Origin: Coix lacryma-jobi var. lacryma-jobi
Lineage: Eukaryota > Streptophyta > Magnoliopsida > Poales > Poaceae
Direction: 5' to 3'
NCBI GenBank assembly: GCA_009763385.1
Contig: CM019829.1
Location: 41,688,339 to 41,752,338 of the forward strand
DNA length: 64,000 nt
This document shows positions 23,701 to 34,683 of the stretch, piece after piece. Made by a program: the position numbers and the translations under genes. The stretch's first letter is position 1. Each line of letters begins with the position of its first letter. The notes under the pieces were generated by a model. The model was not told where the DNA came from, searched no databases, and saw nothing but the letters and a program-made list of their open reading frames with translations.

Positions 23701-23998
23701 CTCAGTATCTCCACATCATCCACACCAAATATGCATTTGAATCCCAAATCACACAATTGTGCCACGGACAATAGGTTGAAGTTGAGAGATTCCACGAATA
23801 GCACATTGGAGATGCTCAAGTCATTTTATATTGCAATCTTGCCCAAGACTTTGACCTTGCCTTTTTAGTTATCACCAAAAGTGATAGCATCCGCATGATC
23901 ATTGCCACTAGTGTTGATTGATTTCAACATCCTTCCATCTCCGGTCATGTGTTGAGTGCACCCACTATCAAGCACCCAATGCCTTCCCCCGGCTTTAT
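20800..23998 (-). pseudogene. pol: Copia B pol, disrupted
   Basis: Read right to left, the protease has HWVLDSGCTQHMTG near 23970, then two TAA stops at 23865-23867 and 23826-23828. Integrase lies at 23819-22749 with WHRLLGHVG and LCSACQMGKQ (zinc site), LHMDLFGP, VRSDNGSEF and SNGIVERK (catalytic D, D, E). The frame changes between 22846 and 22749, in the linker after integrase. It changes again between 22137 and 22103, at the start of reverse transcriptase. Reverse transcriptase (YVDDIIFGS) and RNase H are then open to 20800. RNase H has AEAKY where the other two copies have AEAEY. Protein order is standard Copia. Confidence 0.92.
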
Positions 23999-23999
23999 A

Positions 24000-24010
24000 A
24001 TTTACCTCCA
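24000..24010 (-). promoter_or_regulatory. Splice-donor-like GAG|GTAAAT at the gag/pol junction of Copia B
   Basis: On the minus strand TTTTGGAG|GTAAAT overlaps the gag stop (the TAA of GTAA). The position is equivalent to the junction motifs of Copia A and C. Use as a splice donor is inferred, not shown. Confidence 0.4.
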
Positions 24011-26050
24011 AAAGAGATCAATTCTTTTTAGGTACCCAAATCTTTTTGGTCCTCCAAGGTTAGTCACAAAGCTCTTGGGCACCCAAATCGCCTTCTTCTT
24101 TGGGCCAACCATGGGTGCACCAATGTACTTAGCCTTCACACCATTTGTCCCCTTTGTAAGCATATAACAAGAATCAAGTCTAATAGATGAAACATGAACA
24201 TTATTCTTGTTCTTGTTATAGCAATTTTGCTCTATATGCCCGGATTGCTTGCAATTATAGCAATATCGACCATTGCTCTTCACAAAACAAGTCTTGTGAG
24301 TAGCAAAGGCCGCCTTGCCCTTATTGGGGGTATAGCCAAGTCCCTCCTTGTTGAGTGGACACCTTTGGCTACCCAAGCACTTAAGCAAGCGGGCATCTCC
24401 ACCATAGGCATTGCCTAAAGTATGAGTGAGCTCATTGACCTTGTTCTTAAGGTTCTCATTTTCTACCACTAAAGATGAGTCACATGTAGTAGAAGTAGGC
24501 ATTTTAGTTGAGCTAGATGATGATGATGCATTGGTGGGAGCAATGATAATAGGAGCATAAAAAGATTCATCAAGTATGTCACAAGTTACTCCTACATTGC
24601 ATGTCTCTACAACATCCTCAAGGAGGGAGGAGTGGGTTTCCTTAAGCCTAGTGTGAGCTTGATCAAGCTTCTCATGGGCTTCCTCTAGCCTCTCATGAGT
24701 AGATTTGAGCTCATCAAAGGATTGCTCAAGAGCCTTGTTGGCCTTGCGCAATTCTTTGCACTCCTTCCTCTTAGTCCCAATGTAAGAGTGAGCATCTTGT
24801 AGCAAGCTCATGAGGTCCTCCTTTGAGTACTCCTCATCATCATCACTCTCACTCTCACTTTCACTCTCATCGGATGATACCTTAGTGGCCTTAGCCATGA
24901 AGCATGTCGATGGAGTGTTGAAGATAGAAGGCTTGCTTGAGATAGCAAGACTAGCCATAACCTTCTTCTTGGGGGTCTTCCTCTCATCATCACTAGAATC
25001 ATCATCATCACTTGAGGAAGCATCACTATCCCATGTCACAACATATGAACCACCCTTCTTCTTCTCCTTCTTCTTCTCTTTCTTTTTCTTCTTTTCTTTC
25101 TTGTCTATCTTCTTGCTCTTCTTGTGATCATCATCATCATCATCACTAGAATATGGACAATCCGCAATGAAGTGATCCTTGCTCTTGCATCTATAGCACC
25201 TTTTAGTTCTACCTTTGGTTGCGTCTCTTCTCTTTCTTGCTTCATAGCCCTTCTTCTTCATGAACTTGCCAAACCTTTTCACAAAGAGAGCCATTTCTTC
25301 ATCATCTATCTCACAACCACTTGAGCTTGCTTCATCATCACTCTCCTCCTTCTTTGCTTTTCTCTTGCTCTTATTCTTGGAGGATGAAGCTTTGAATGCC
25401 ACGGTCTTCTTCTTATTCTCTTCCTCTTGGGCTCCCCCATCCTTTTTCACACGGTATGTGTCTTGTGTGACCACATCACCTAGTACTTGGTTTGGGGTTA
25501 CCGTATCCAATCCTTCCCTCACTAGGATAGTCACCAAAGTATCAAACCTTGGTGGCAAACATCTCAAGAACTTGTGGGAAAAGTCCTTGTCCTCTACCTT
25601 CTCTCCCAAGGCCTTCAAGTCATTGATAATGACTTGCAACCGGTGAAACATCTCTGGTATGCTTTCATCATCTTGCATCTTGAACATGGCAAGCTTGTCC
25701 TTGAGAATTTATAGCTTGGCGCCCTTGACCGCCTTGGTGCCCTCATATGTTTCCTCCAATCTCTCTCATATTTCACTTGCTCTTTCAAGGTCCTTGACTT
25801 GCTCAAACACCTTTGTGTCAAATGCTTCATAGAACAAGTTGATTGCCACATCATTCCATTGAAGCTTCTCTTCTTCTCTTGGAGTGGGACTTGCGGTGTC
25901 AATTACCGCAAAATCATGCTCAATCACTTCCCATATCTTTCTATACATTCCTCTTGTGAATGCACACATCTTCCTCTTCCAACAATCGAAGTTGGTGCCG
26001 TCAAAATGTGGTGGCTTCCCCCATATAGTTGATTTGAGCCATTTTAACAC
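24002..26050 (-). pseudogene. gag: Copia B gag with two in-frame stops
   Basis: The minus frame starts with ATG at 26050 (MLKWLKSTIWGKPPHFDGTN) and carries the UBN2-like domain. TGA at 25766-25768 and TAA at 25709-25711 interrupt it, and from 25687 it is open to TAA 24002-24004. CCHC knuckles CYRCKSKDHFIADC and CYNCKQSGHIEQNC are both intact. Between them are runs of D, S and K and a coiled-coil stretch with DELKSTHERLEEAHEKL. A TGG to TGA change would explain the first stop. Relation to Copia A gag is clear from domain order, but sequence identity is low, so A and B are different families. Confidence 0.92.
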
Positions 26051-26085
26051 TGGAGAATGTTAAGCCTCAAACAAACGGTAACCAC

Positions 26086-26098
26086 GGCTCCGATACCA
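26086..26098 (-). other. Primer binding site of Copia B
   Basis: The minus strand reads TGGTATCGGAGCC two bases after the LTR end. This is the initiator-methionine tRNA site with one base differing from Copia A. Confidence 0.92.
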
Positions 26099-26100
26099 CT

Positions 26101-28282
26101 TGAAAGGTCCAAATTGGCTAGAGGGGCAGGGGGTGAATATCCTAATTAAAAATCTACAAAAACACTTAGGCAAACACTATTAGTATAACAAATGGCGAAG
26201 CTTTTTGCGCTAGCCTAATAGTGTGTTGCAAGCCACCTATCCAACAATTCTACCTAATATTTCTATGTCACACAATCAACAAGAGCTAATATCTAATGCG
26301 GAATAAAGCTATCTAGCTCTAGTACAAGTATGATATACAAAATGTATATGAGACAAGTATGTGCTAAGATAGACTAAGCAAGCTAATCACAACTAGCTAC
26401 ACAAGGTATATAACAAGAGATATACAACAAGTGATAGTATCTACACAAGAGGAATAGCTCAAAGTAAATACACCAAGTAAACAAGCTAGATAGAAGTGAT
26501 TTCACCGAGCCTTCGGGATCGTCTAGTAGAAAGCCAATTACCGGTGAAATCCACTTGTGATGCCAATCACCAAGAATGTGAATATGAAGACCAATCACCA
26601 AGATATGAAAGAAATCACAATAAGCACATGGGACACCAAGATTTATCCCGAGGTTCACGTGCTTGCCGACACGCTACTCCCCAATGTGTCGACCAACACT
26701 AGGTGACCCGGTGGCTAATTGGCACAAAGCCAAGCTCACAAAGAGCACCACAAGAATCTACCACTAGCGCGGTAGCTCAATGACACGAGTAATCCACTAA
26801 GGATGCCTCTTGCCGCTCCGGCGAGGTGAGGCTCCAAAAACCTCTCACAATCTCAAACGGTGGTGGCCAAGAACAATCACCAATCTTGCCAACAACATCT
26901 CAACACGTCCAAGCCGTCTAGGCACCGACAAATGCCAAGAGTAACAAGAAAACTCAATGCCGATGCGAAGGACTAGTGCCACTAGATTGAACTCTTTCAA
27001 ATCACGCACTAGATCACTCAATCTCACTTGGTTTGATCAATCAACTTGGGAGATGAGTTGGGAGGCTTGCCAAAGCTCACTAGAATGCTTAGGAATCAAA
27101 AAGTGCAAGAGAGAAACCAAGTGAGCCGGCCAAGCCCCTTAAATAGGCCACTAAAGTTGGCCTAGCCGTTGGGCCAGAGTCGGGGGCATCAGACGCACCG
27201 ATGCTTAACCCGATGCTCCAGATGGAGCCACGTGTCCCCCTGATATGAATTCAGCCCGTTAGATCCCAACGGTCAATTCCCTTCGCGCCACGGTTAATGT
27301 GACATCGGACGCGCCGATGCTAGGCATCGGACGCTCTGATGCCACTGCTCAATTTAGCTATTTTTTGTGCCACATCGGACGCGCAGGCACCATCACATCG
27401 AACGCTCAACCCCTGCGTCCGATGACCATGCAGAGAGGTTCCAGAAAGGGTCAAATCACATCGGACGCATCCGATGGATTGACATCGGACGCAGGCCAGC
27501 GTCCGATGCTTCCTGGAAAACAAGCTCGCGCCATGTCACCTGCATCCGACTCTGCAACAGTGTTTCCTTAGCGTCTGTTGCTAGCGTCCGATGCTCCTTC
27601 AACATTTGTCAGAAACTAGGTTTACCATCGGACGCTCGGCCCAGCGTCCGATGCCCCTCGGACAAGCGTCCGATGCTTCTGAACACACTACTTCTCTTCC
27701 GAAAAACACTGAATCCTGCCGAGCAAGCTCGGCAGGAGAGAGAAGGACTATACACTTGTTTCTCCCACTTCTCCCTAACTCTGGAACACCCCATTATCCC
27801 AAAAGTGCTAACACCACCAAGTGTACATCATTATATGCAAGTGTGTTAGCATTTTGCAAAGCATTTTCAAAGGGGTTTTGTTAGTCACTCATTAGGTCTA
27901 TAGCATCGATATGTTAGGGAACACCTAGTGGCACTTGAACACCGCATAAGCCGTGAATTATCTCCTCTTAATAGTATGGCTATGTATCCTAAATGTGATC
28001 ACACTCACTAAGTATCTTGATCACCAAAACAAAGATCCCTATAGGTTATACCTTTGTCTTCAGGCCTCTTTGCTCCATCTCTTCTCTTTTTCATTTCACC
28101 AAAAGTAGAGCACTTGATCTCTTGAATTGCATGTGGCCATCACCATCCTCCATGGTTGCCAACTTGCTAGCTCCACCACTTGGCTTGGTCTCAATCATTT
28201 CTTATAAGCTACACACATGCTTAGCAATAGGATTAGACCAAATAGGTTTCATCAATTAACCAAAACCAAACTAGGGCTTTCA
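26101..28282 (-). mobile_element. 5' LTR of Copia B
   Basis: The 2182-bp LTR begins TGAAAGCCCTAG at 28282 and ends TTTGGACCTTTCA at 26101. A TATA-like TATTTAAGG lies at 27137-27146 on the minus strand. The palindrome array lies upstream of it. To the right is Gypsy-like debris (28283 on), then an inverted partial copy of the same LTR. Confidence 0.93.
27180..27680. repeat. CATCGGACGC/GCGTCCGATG array in Copia B LTR
   Basis: About sixteen half-sites of the same motif as Copia A occur here (for example ACATCGGACGCGCCGATG at 27302-27319 and GCATCGGACGC at 27324). They lie just upstream of the TATA-like box in transcription direction. Flanking bases differ from A, so the motif is shared without overall LTR similarity. 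Confidence 0.88.
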
Positions 28283-28574
28283 GGCTCCTATTTCACCACC
28301 CTCACAATGGGGGACCAAGGAGTGTGGGTGCCATATCCTGTGCCACCAGCCATGTAGTACCAACCGAGCTGGAAAATGATTACTAATAGACCTTCAAGGG
28401 TGTCAGTATTCGACCGGTTGGGTGGTCAACTGAGCTCTAGTGGTGTAAATCAGAATCGACTGATCACGTCGAGGATTTTAACTGCTCAAGAAACAAGGAA
28501 GACACAAGTACGACAAGTTTATGTACCTAAAAGGGTACAACATGCTCCCGCTGCTTCACCAGCCAAACCTGATC
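28283..28574 (+). pseudogene. Gypsy-like coding fragment between two inverted LTRs
   Basis: The plus strand reads SVFDRLGG and, further on, QVRQVYVPKRVQHAPAASPAKPDP, phrases I associate with Gypsy gag-region proteins of grasses. A stop lies near 28352. The fragment is squeezed between the Copia B 5' LTR and the inverted LTR copy from 28575. It probably was continuous with 30048 onward before insertion, but the coding strand there is unclear. Confidence 0.4.
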
Positions 28575-30047
28575 CTGTTGCAGAGTCGGATGCAGGTCAC
28601 ATGGCGCGAGCTTGTTTTCCAGGAAGCATCGGACGCTGGTCTGCGGTCGATGCCAATCCATCGGACGCGTCCGATGTGATTTGACCCTTTCTAGAACCTC
28701 TCTGCATGGTCATCGGACGCAGGGGTTGAGCGTCCGATGTGATGGTGCCTGCGCGTCCGATGTGGCGCAGAAAAGAGCTAAATCGAGCAGTGGCATCAGA
28801 GCGTCCAATGCCTGGCATCAGCGCGTCCGATGTCACATTAACCGTGGCGCGAAGGGATTTGATCGTTGGGATCTAACGGACCGAATTCATATCAGGGGAC
28901 ACGTGGCTCCATCTGGAGCATCGGACGCTGGGGCAGCGTCCGATGGTTAAACATCGTTCGTCCGATGCCCCCGACTCTGGCCCAACGACTAGGCCAACTT
29001 GAGTGGCCTATTTAAGGGGCTTGGCCGGCTCACTTGGTTTCTCTCTTGCAATTTTTGATTCCTAAGCTTTCTAGTGAGCTTTGGCAAGCCTCCCAACTCA
29101 TCTCCCAAGTTGATTTGATCAAACCAAGTGAGATTGAGTGATCTAGTGTGTGATTTGAAAGAGTTCAATCTAGTGGCACTAGTCCTTCGCATCGGCATTG
29201 AGTTTTCTTGTTACTCTTGGCATTTGCCGGTGCCTAGACGGCATGGAGGCGTGAGGTGTTGTTGGCAAGATTGGTGATTGTTCTTGGCCACCACCGTTTG
29301 AGATTGTTAGAGGTTTTTGGAGCCTCACCTCGCTGGAGCGGCAAGAGGCATCCTGAGTGGATTGCTCGTGTCATTGAGCTACCGCGCTAGTGGTAGATTC
29401 TTGTGGTGCTCTTTATGAGCTTGGCTTTGTGCCAATTAGACACCAAGTCACCTAGTGTTGGTTGACACAACGGGGAGTACCGTGCCGGCAAGCATGTGAA
29501 CCTCAGGATAAATCTTGGTGTCCCGTGTGCTTATTGTGATTGCTTTCATATCTTGGTGATTGGTCTTCATATTCACATTCTTGGTGATTGACATCACAAG
29601 TGATTTCACCGGTGATTGGCTTTCTACTAGACAATCCCGAAGGCTCGTTGAAATCACTTCTATCTAGCTTGTTTACTTTGTGTATTTACTTTGAGCTATT
29701 CCTCTTGTGTAGATACTATCACTTGTTGTATATCTCTTCTTATATACCTTGTGTAGCTAGTTGTGATTAGCTTGCTTAGTCTATCTTTGCACATACTTGT
29801 CTCATATACATTTTGTATATCATACTTGTATTAGAGCTAGATAGCTTTATTCTGCATTAGATATTAGCTCTAGTTGATTGTGTGACATACAAATATTAGG
29901 TAGAATTGTTGGATAGGTGGCTTGCAACACACTATTAGGCTAGCGCAAAAAGCTTCACCATTTGTTATACTGATAGTGTTTGCCTAAGTGTTTTTGTAGA
30001 TTTTTAATTAGGATATTCACCCCCCTCTAGCCAATTTGGACCTTTCA
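28575..30047 (+). mobile_element. 5'-truncated LTR of the Copia B family, inverted
   Basis: The sequence matches the inverse of 26101-27567 over its full length, at about 94% by eye. It begins at an internal LTR position (CTGTTGCAGAGTCGG) and ends TTGGACCTTTCA at 30047. A TATA-like TATTTAAGG lies at 29008-29016. No primer site follows 30047, so this is a 3' or solo LTR that lost about 0.7 kb of its U3. It keeps palindromic sites that the B LTR has lost (near 28920-28960), so it is a separate insertion. Confidence 0.88.
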
Positions 30048-30681
30048 GAGCTAATTGAGGCATATAAGGAGCAGTTCTTGGCGCTGGGGATGCTACTTGA
30101 GACACCACCAGCTGCTTAGACTTTCCATTTTCTCGCTTCGGAGGAGTAGACTCCCTTTTTTTTAATGACCAATTCTGGGAATCAACCTTTTGTTCTTTTT
30201 ATTTAGCCATAAGTTTATCAAAAGTGCACGGCTCCCTGACAACATTCCCCTTATTTTTCTCCACATTAGTTTTCCAGGTACCAACTTCAGGTTTCCGTGG
30301 GACAAATGTGCATAAGACATGCACTCCAGAAGGGGTAGAGCTGCTGCAACCAGTTAAACCGACTGAGACAGTCGGCTTGTCTGTTTTAGTTGAACCAGAA
30401 GGGGCTAGACTGGCCTGGTCGGTCCTTCGATCCGATTGAGCCAGCTGCTCTGAAGAAGGCCAAACTGGTCAACTTGAGGACCCGACTTGGTCGGTCTTTG
30501 CTGCACTGCCCTGGTCTCGAAACACCTTTGGTTGTTCAGGTGTCTTGCCGATCCAGTAGTAATCATGAGCTTGCTTTTGCCATCATCACCTTTCTTGAGT
30601 ACCACTTTGCGCCCCGAATTATTCTCAGCATTTGGCGCTGTTGGTAGTTCTTAGCTTCACTAAAGATAGAGCTAGACAACT
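30048..30681 (-). pseudogene. Retroelement interior fragment, family unresolved
   Basis: The minus strand shows RKVVLKKGDDGKSKLMITTG at about 30614-30555 and CTFDKLMAKXKEQK-like sequence near 30230-30190. A stop separates the two, near 30402. The plus strand also reads ELIEAYKEQFLALGMLLE at 30050-30103, so the orientation is not certain. It lies left of a primer-site-like sequence at 30682, consistent with the interior of a minus-strand Gypsy. Confidence 0.35.
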
Positions 30682-31080
30682 ATCCCCGGTAACGGCCCAG
30701 AAATGCTTGTTGACACTAGCCAACGTCGTTACTAGGAGCAGACTATGGAATCTATTCCAGGCAACGGTGTCAGAAGTGCTTGAAGCAAGTCCGGTCACTA
30801 TACCTAAAGGAGTGAAGCTAAAACAACTATCTACTAATGCCAAGCGGGGTTGTCAATCCCGACACTAGTAGGAGCTAGCTAGAGAGATTGCAATCTACCA
30901 AGAGGAGATTCTGCAAGCGCACAGAACTATCGTAGTATTGTCATATTAATATTGGAAACTCTCCGGAACTCTAGTATTGTTTTAGAACAAGATAATAGTA
31001 GCTCAGATCATCACATATCATATCTATCAATTACCTAGACTCTGGATCAAGCATTTGCTACCCATATATTTAATTTCATT
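30682..31080 (-). mobile_element. Decayed primer site and LTR start of a Tat/Athila-like Gypsy
   Basis: The plus strand has TATCCCCGGTAACGGCCCA (30681-30699), resembling the inverse of TGGCGCCGTTGCCGGGGA. ATGCT then TGTTGACAC follows at 30708, as at 36945-36959. GCAAGCGCACAGAAC is shared with the H LTR at 36986. A second CAGGCAACGGTGTCAGAAGTGCTTG occurs at 30758-30782. The far LTR end was not found. Confidence 0.4.
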
Positions 31081-32789
31081 TTAAGGCATCATTAATTTTT
31101 AAACTTAAGAGAACTCATGCTTAAAGGCTAGGTACTAGAAAGAAATACAATAGAGCAACCATTCATCATTTCCATTTTAAGAAATTAGGGAGAGAGTTCT
31201 TCAGATTTGACATGCTTTATTTATTTGATCTAACACACACTATAACCTATTATTTAAAATATTAAGATAGTAGTAAGACATACCTGAATCACGAAGATAA
31301 CGGGCGTGCGTCTCCCCCAAGCTAATCCTTTCGATCGCATCGAGCCTTCATGTGCCCGAATATTTTTGTTCTTTTTCTTTTTAAGGGTGAGACTTCATGT
31401 GCTCACACATTTTTTTTTGAATTTATTTATAGATAGAAAAACTTAAGAGGATAAAGATACTTACCTGGATACACGGGGGTGCTTCCCCCAAGCTGAATAT
31501 TGACGTAGTCGTTTGATCTTGCAATGTAGCAAACTCATAGTGAAAATGTTCTTCCTCTATCAAAGCATTAATTGATGTTGATGGTTGTTGAAACAGTGCT
31601 CCAATAGTGGATGGAACATTCACTTGCTCGTTAGATTTTCTTGATCTTTCAATCCTATTAAACTCAAATAGACAACAAAACTTGTGGAATAGATTGAGCG
31701 TTAGTGGTTGGTCACTCAAGCCTTAGTTGTCCAGAGTTTCAGAAGATCTCTTTCTCAATATTTTTGTATTTTAATATATTTTTTTTATGCAAGAGAAAAT
31801 GCAACAGGATGAATGTATGCATATTTATTTTTGTTTTTATGCCACCATGGTGAATATTTCATGTGGGTTTTTACACACCACAGAATTATTCACATGGGGC
31901 TTTAAGTTTTATGATGCAGTGCAAAAAGTAAAATATTTTCCTCTCTTTTTTATGCAATGCTAATGCAGAAAAGTAAATATGCTATGGAGGAATAATGATG
32001 AGAAGTAAACATGCAAAAGAGAAACTAATGCAGAAAAGATAAATATGGATAACTACCGATTTTACCTTTCGGCGAGGGTTCAATGTTTTAAGTCCTCTGA
32101 ACAGGACTTCTCACCATGTTTATTCCTGAGGTGCATCATTTGATCTTGATATGTAGACCTTGATAACTACACCTCTCGATATGGTGTCACTTATGTTCTT
32201 CGTCTGTCCAGCAATTTGAAGTGAAGCATTAGTTGTTGAAGCTGGCAGCATCTTGCTCAGTGTGCATGTTCTTGTAGATCCAGGACCTTTACTCTGTAGA
32301 ATTTTGGAGTTGACAAACCCCTCCATGTTTTGCTCAAGAGTGTGTCCTGCTCATAAATACAAGGTAGAGATCAAGTGCATGGGCTCTGTTGGTGGAAAAA
32401 CACCAACAGAACCGAAAGTTTTGTTCATTCCTCTCTAACCTTAGGCACATTGATCAAGATAAACTTATTATCTATGTATACTATTCAATCTTAACATGAG
32501 TGATAGGATATAAGATGAGCATGAAAGTAGCATCTTAAAATATTTAACAGATCAGATTGCTTAACCCAAGGAAGGATAATCTATGCATAATGTGTCGATC
32601 TTTTCATGATTGTGATATATCATCTTCCAAAGGTTGGATGCACAACATTTTAGCTAATTTAGTTAAGATAGTGAGAGTGTAAAGCCAAGAAAAAAGAGTA
32701 AAGAACTGAACCTGTTAAGTTGATTAGGTTGGATCAAGTGAGGTGCAACTTAAATATGTTTGGTTCTTTATTTATGCGCATACCAGAAT
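31081..32789 (-). pseudogene. Degenerate Gypsy interior
   Basis: No long coding frame survives. A minus frame at 31719-31423 (about 98 residues) ends SLGEAPPCIQV. Two related modules, AGCTTGGGGGA…CAG|GT, occur on the minus strand at 31320-31280 and 31495-31460. I assign the stretch to old Gypsy interior because it flanks the solo LTR without a break: 32785-32789 is duplicated after 34678. Confidence 0.35.
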
Positions 32790-34678
32790 TGTTAACACTG
32801 GATTTTGGTCAACATTGAGAAGATGACAGGTGGACCCAACGAGCAGTGAGAAGAGCATTCAGTAGACGGCCAAGCGGTCGGTTACTCCATTCAGGAAATA
32901 GATATGGCAAGAGAGGCCGATCACGAGGATAATCGACCATGACCGTGACAGATTAAACGAGTATTCAAGAAGCAGAGGGTTCTGATCTCATTGGCCAGGA
33001 GTTCAATTTGGTGGCGTTGTGATGTGGCAAGCATGCAAAGAAGGCAATATATATAAAGCATGCACATCTCGACGCCCACTTCTATATTTAGCATGAATGG
33101 CTTCACGATGAAGGAAAGGCTAGAAGACGACATGCATGTCCAGTGTGCGGAGATGGACGTATAAGGCATTTGGCAAGTATCCATGCGGTCGGCTAGTTTC
33201 CAAGGATTCGGCAACTGCTCATGCGGTCGGCTATTCTGAGAAAAGGGAGTTTCCATTGAAACGACGGAAGTGAGAGCCGATCGGGCAACAAAATTGCGAC
33301 AATTAAGGCAATGATGATTCCAAAAGGAGTTGAAGGCCAAGAATATTGTATTTTCCTTTAATATTTCATAGTCGTGTCCTCTTAGGACTTGTATTGCGTC
33401 CAGGGTATAAATATAAACCCTTGGCTATTGTAAAAAGGGTTCACAACCATATCAATACAAACCGGCCCCGTGCCATCTTCGAGTCCTTAGTCGTGTCGTC
33501 GAGTTCTTCGAGAGGAATCATCGATCTGTCGACCTCCGTAAGTACCGGCAACCTTGCTATCATGTCTAGTATGATGCGGTGGATTTAGACATGATGCAAG
33601 TAGTCTCGTTCGCCAAGCTTAGTATCGTGCGACGGATTTAAGCTTATGACGGGAGGTTTTTGCTTGTGCCTTGTATCGTGCGACGGATTAAGTCACGAGT
33701 AAAAATAGTTATCGGCTCTATTAGATTTGGCAGATCTGATAGATTCATCAAGTTATCATGTGTTATATGTTTTATTATTTAATTCTTGTAACACTCTTTT
33801 GCCCAATCTAGATAGATCTTTGTTCGGCCCTGTTCACAAGCTTGCTTGTGTTTCGTTAATCATGAGATCATGAAGGCTGAATCAACTTTCTATCTAGATT
33901 GTTACATGTTGTGGGTTCATGCATGTCAATCACGGTTAGGCTTTGATAGAACTGGGTATCATGCGGCAGATGCAGGTTTTAGATTTGTCCGATTGTGCTT
34001 GCTTGTATGTTCCTTCTTCATGGACCCCAACTCGGCTAGTTTGCCGATTTTGGTTAAGCTTACGCGAGTAATGAGCTTTTATAGATCTGTTCAAATACAT
34101 GCATGCTTTTAGCTTGTTATAATTAGATTGTATCATGCGGTGGATTAATCTAATTATAAGAAGTGGTGTAGACTTATGGCAAGTGGTATCATGCGGTGGA
34201 TTAGCTTCGCTTGAGTTTATGCTTGATGGGTGTATGAAGGCTAGACGTGCGGCAGACTAGTTGGATTAACTTATGCATGTGTTATTTGAATAGATTTATA
34301 TTTGCAAGTTACCTGTTTACAATGTTTTAATGACACCTTTTATCTGTGCAAGCATGTCTCCCTTTACATGTGCATTCGACAGTTGATATGCTTTACATGC
34401 TCTTTTATCATACTAGCCGAATGACTCTATATAACATGCTCTGACAGACAGCTTCTATAGTTGTGTGCCGTCGTGATTGGCTTTCAAAGCCGTACATATG
34501 GAACTGTCTGGTCTCACCTGACATGTTCCATTGGTATTCTCACATTTTTATCCCTTGTTGGTTTTCAGGTCAAACCGACTAGCACGTCTCCGGATTCAAC
34601 ACACTCCGGGCACTCGATTGAAGCCAGCTTTTTTGGCTTGCTGTGTGTGAGGCGTGGCGAACCAATTTTGCGTCAACA
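32790..34678 (+). mobile_element. Solo LTR of a Gypsy element
   Basis: The 1889-bp LTR begins TGTTAACACTGG and ends GCGTCAACA, with short terminal inverted repeats. It is flanked by AGAAT on both sides (32785-32789 and 34679-34683). TATAAATATAAAC at 33405 is a promoter-like box on the plus strand. Neither a primer site nor a polypurine tract is attached, which is the mark of LTR-LTR recombination. The downstream half carries a degenerate repeated motif (see findings). Confidence 0.93.
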
Positions 34679-34683
34679 AGAAT

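Larger units (their letters stand above)
18444..28282 (-). mobile_element. Copia B: SIRE-like retrotransposon with truncated 3' LTR
   Basis: On the minus strand the order is 5' LTR (28282-26101), primer site, gag, pol, 3' region, polypurine tract, then only 230 bp of 3' LTR (18673-18444). The retained 230 bp match the first 230 bp of the 5' LTR; about 1.95 kb and the left target duplication are missing, so a deletion removed the end. Gag has two stops, pol has two stops and two frame changes, and a Mutator-like element sits in the 3' region. It cannot be autonomous. Confidence 0.92.

Noticed and set aside
30224..30647. Possible host gene on the plus strand
   Set aside because: Short overlapping frames without domain; the minus strand reads more like retroelement gag, and a primer-site-like sequence is next to it.
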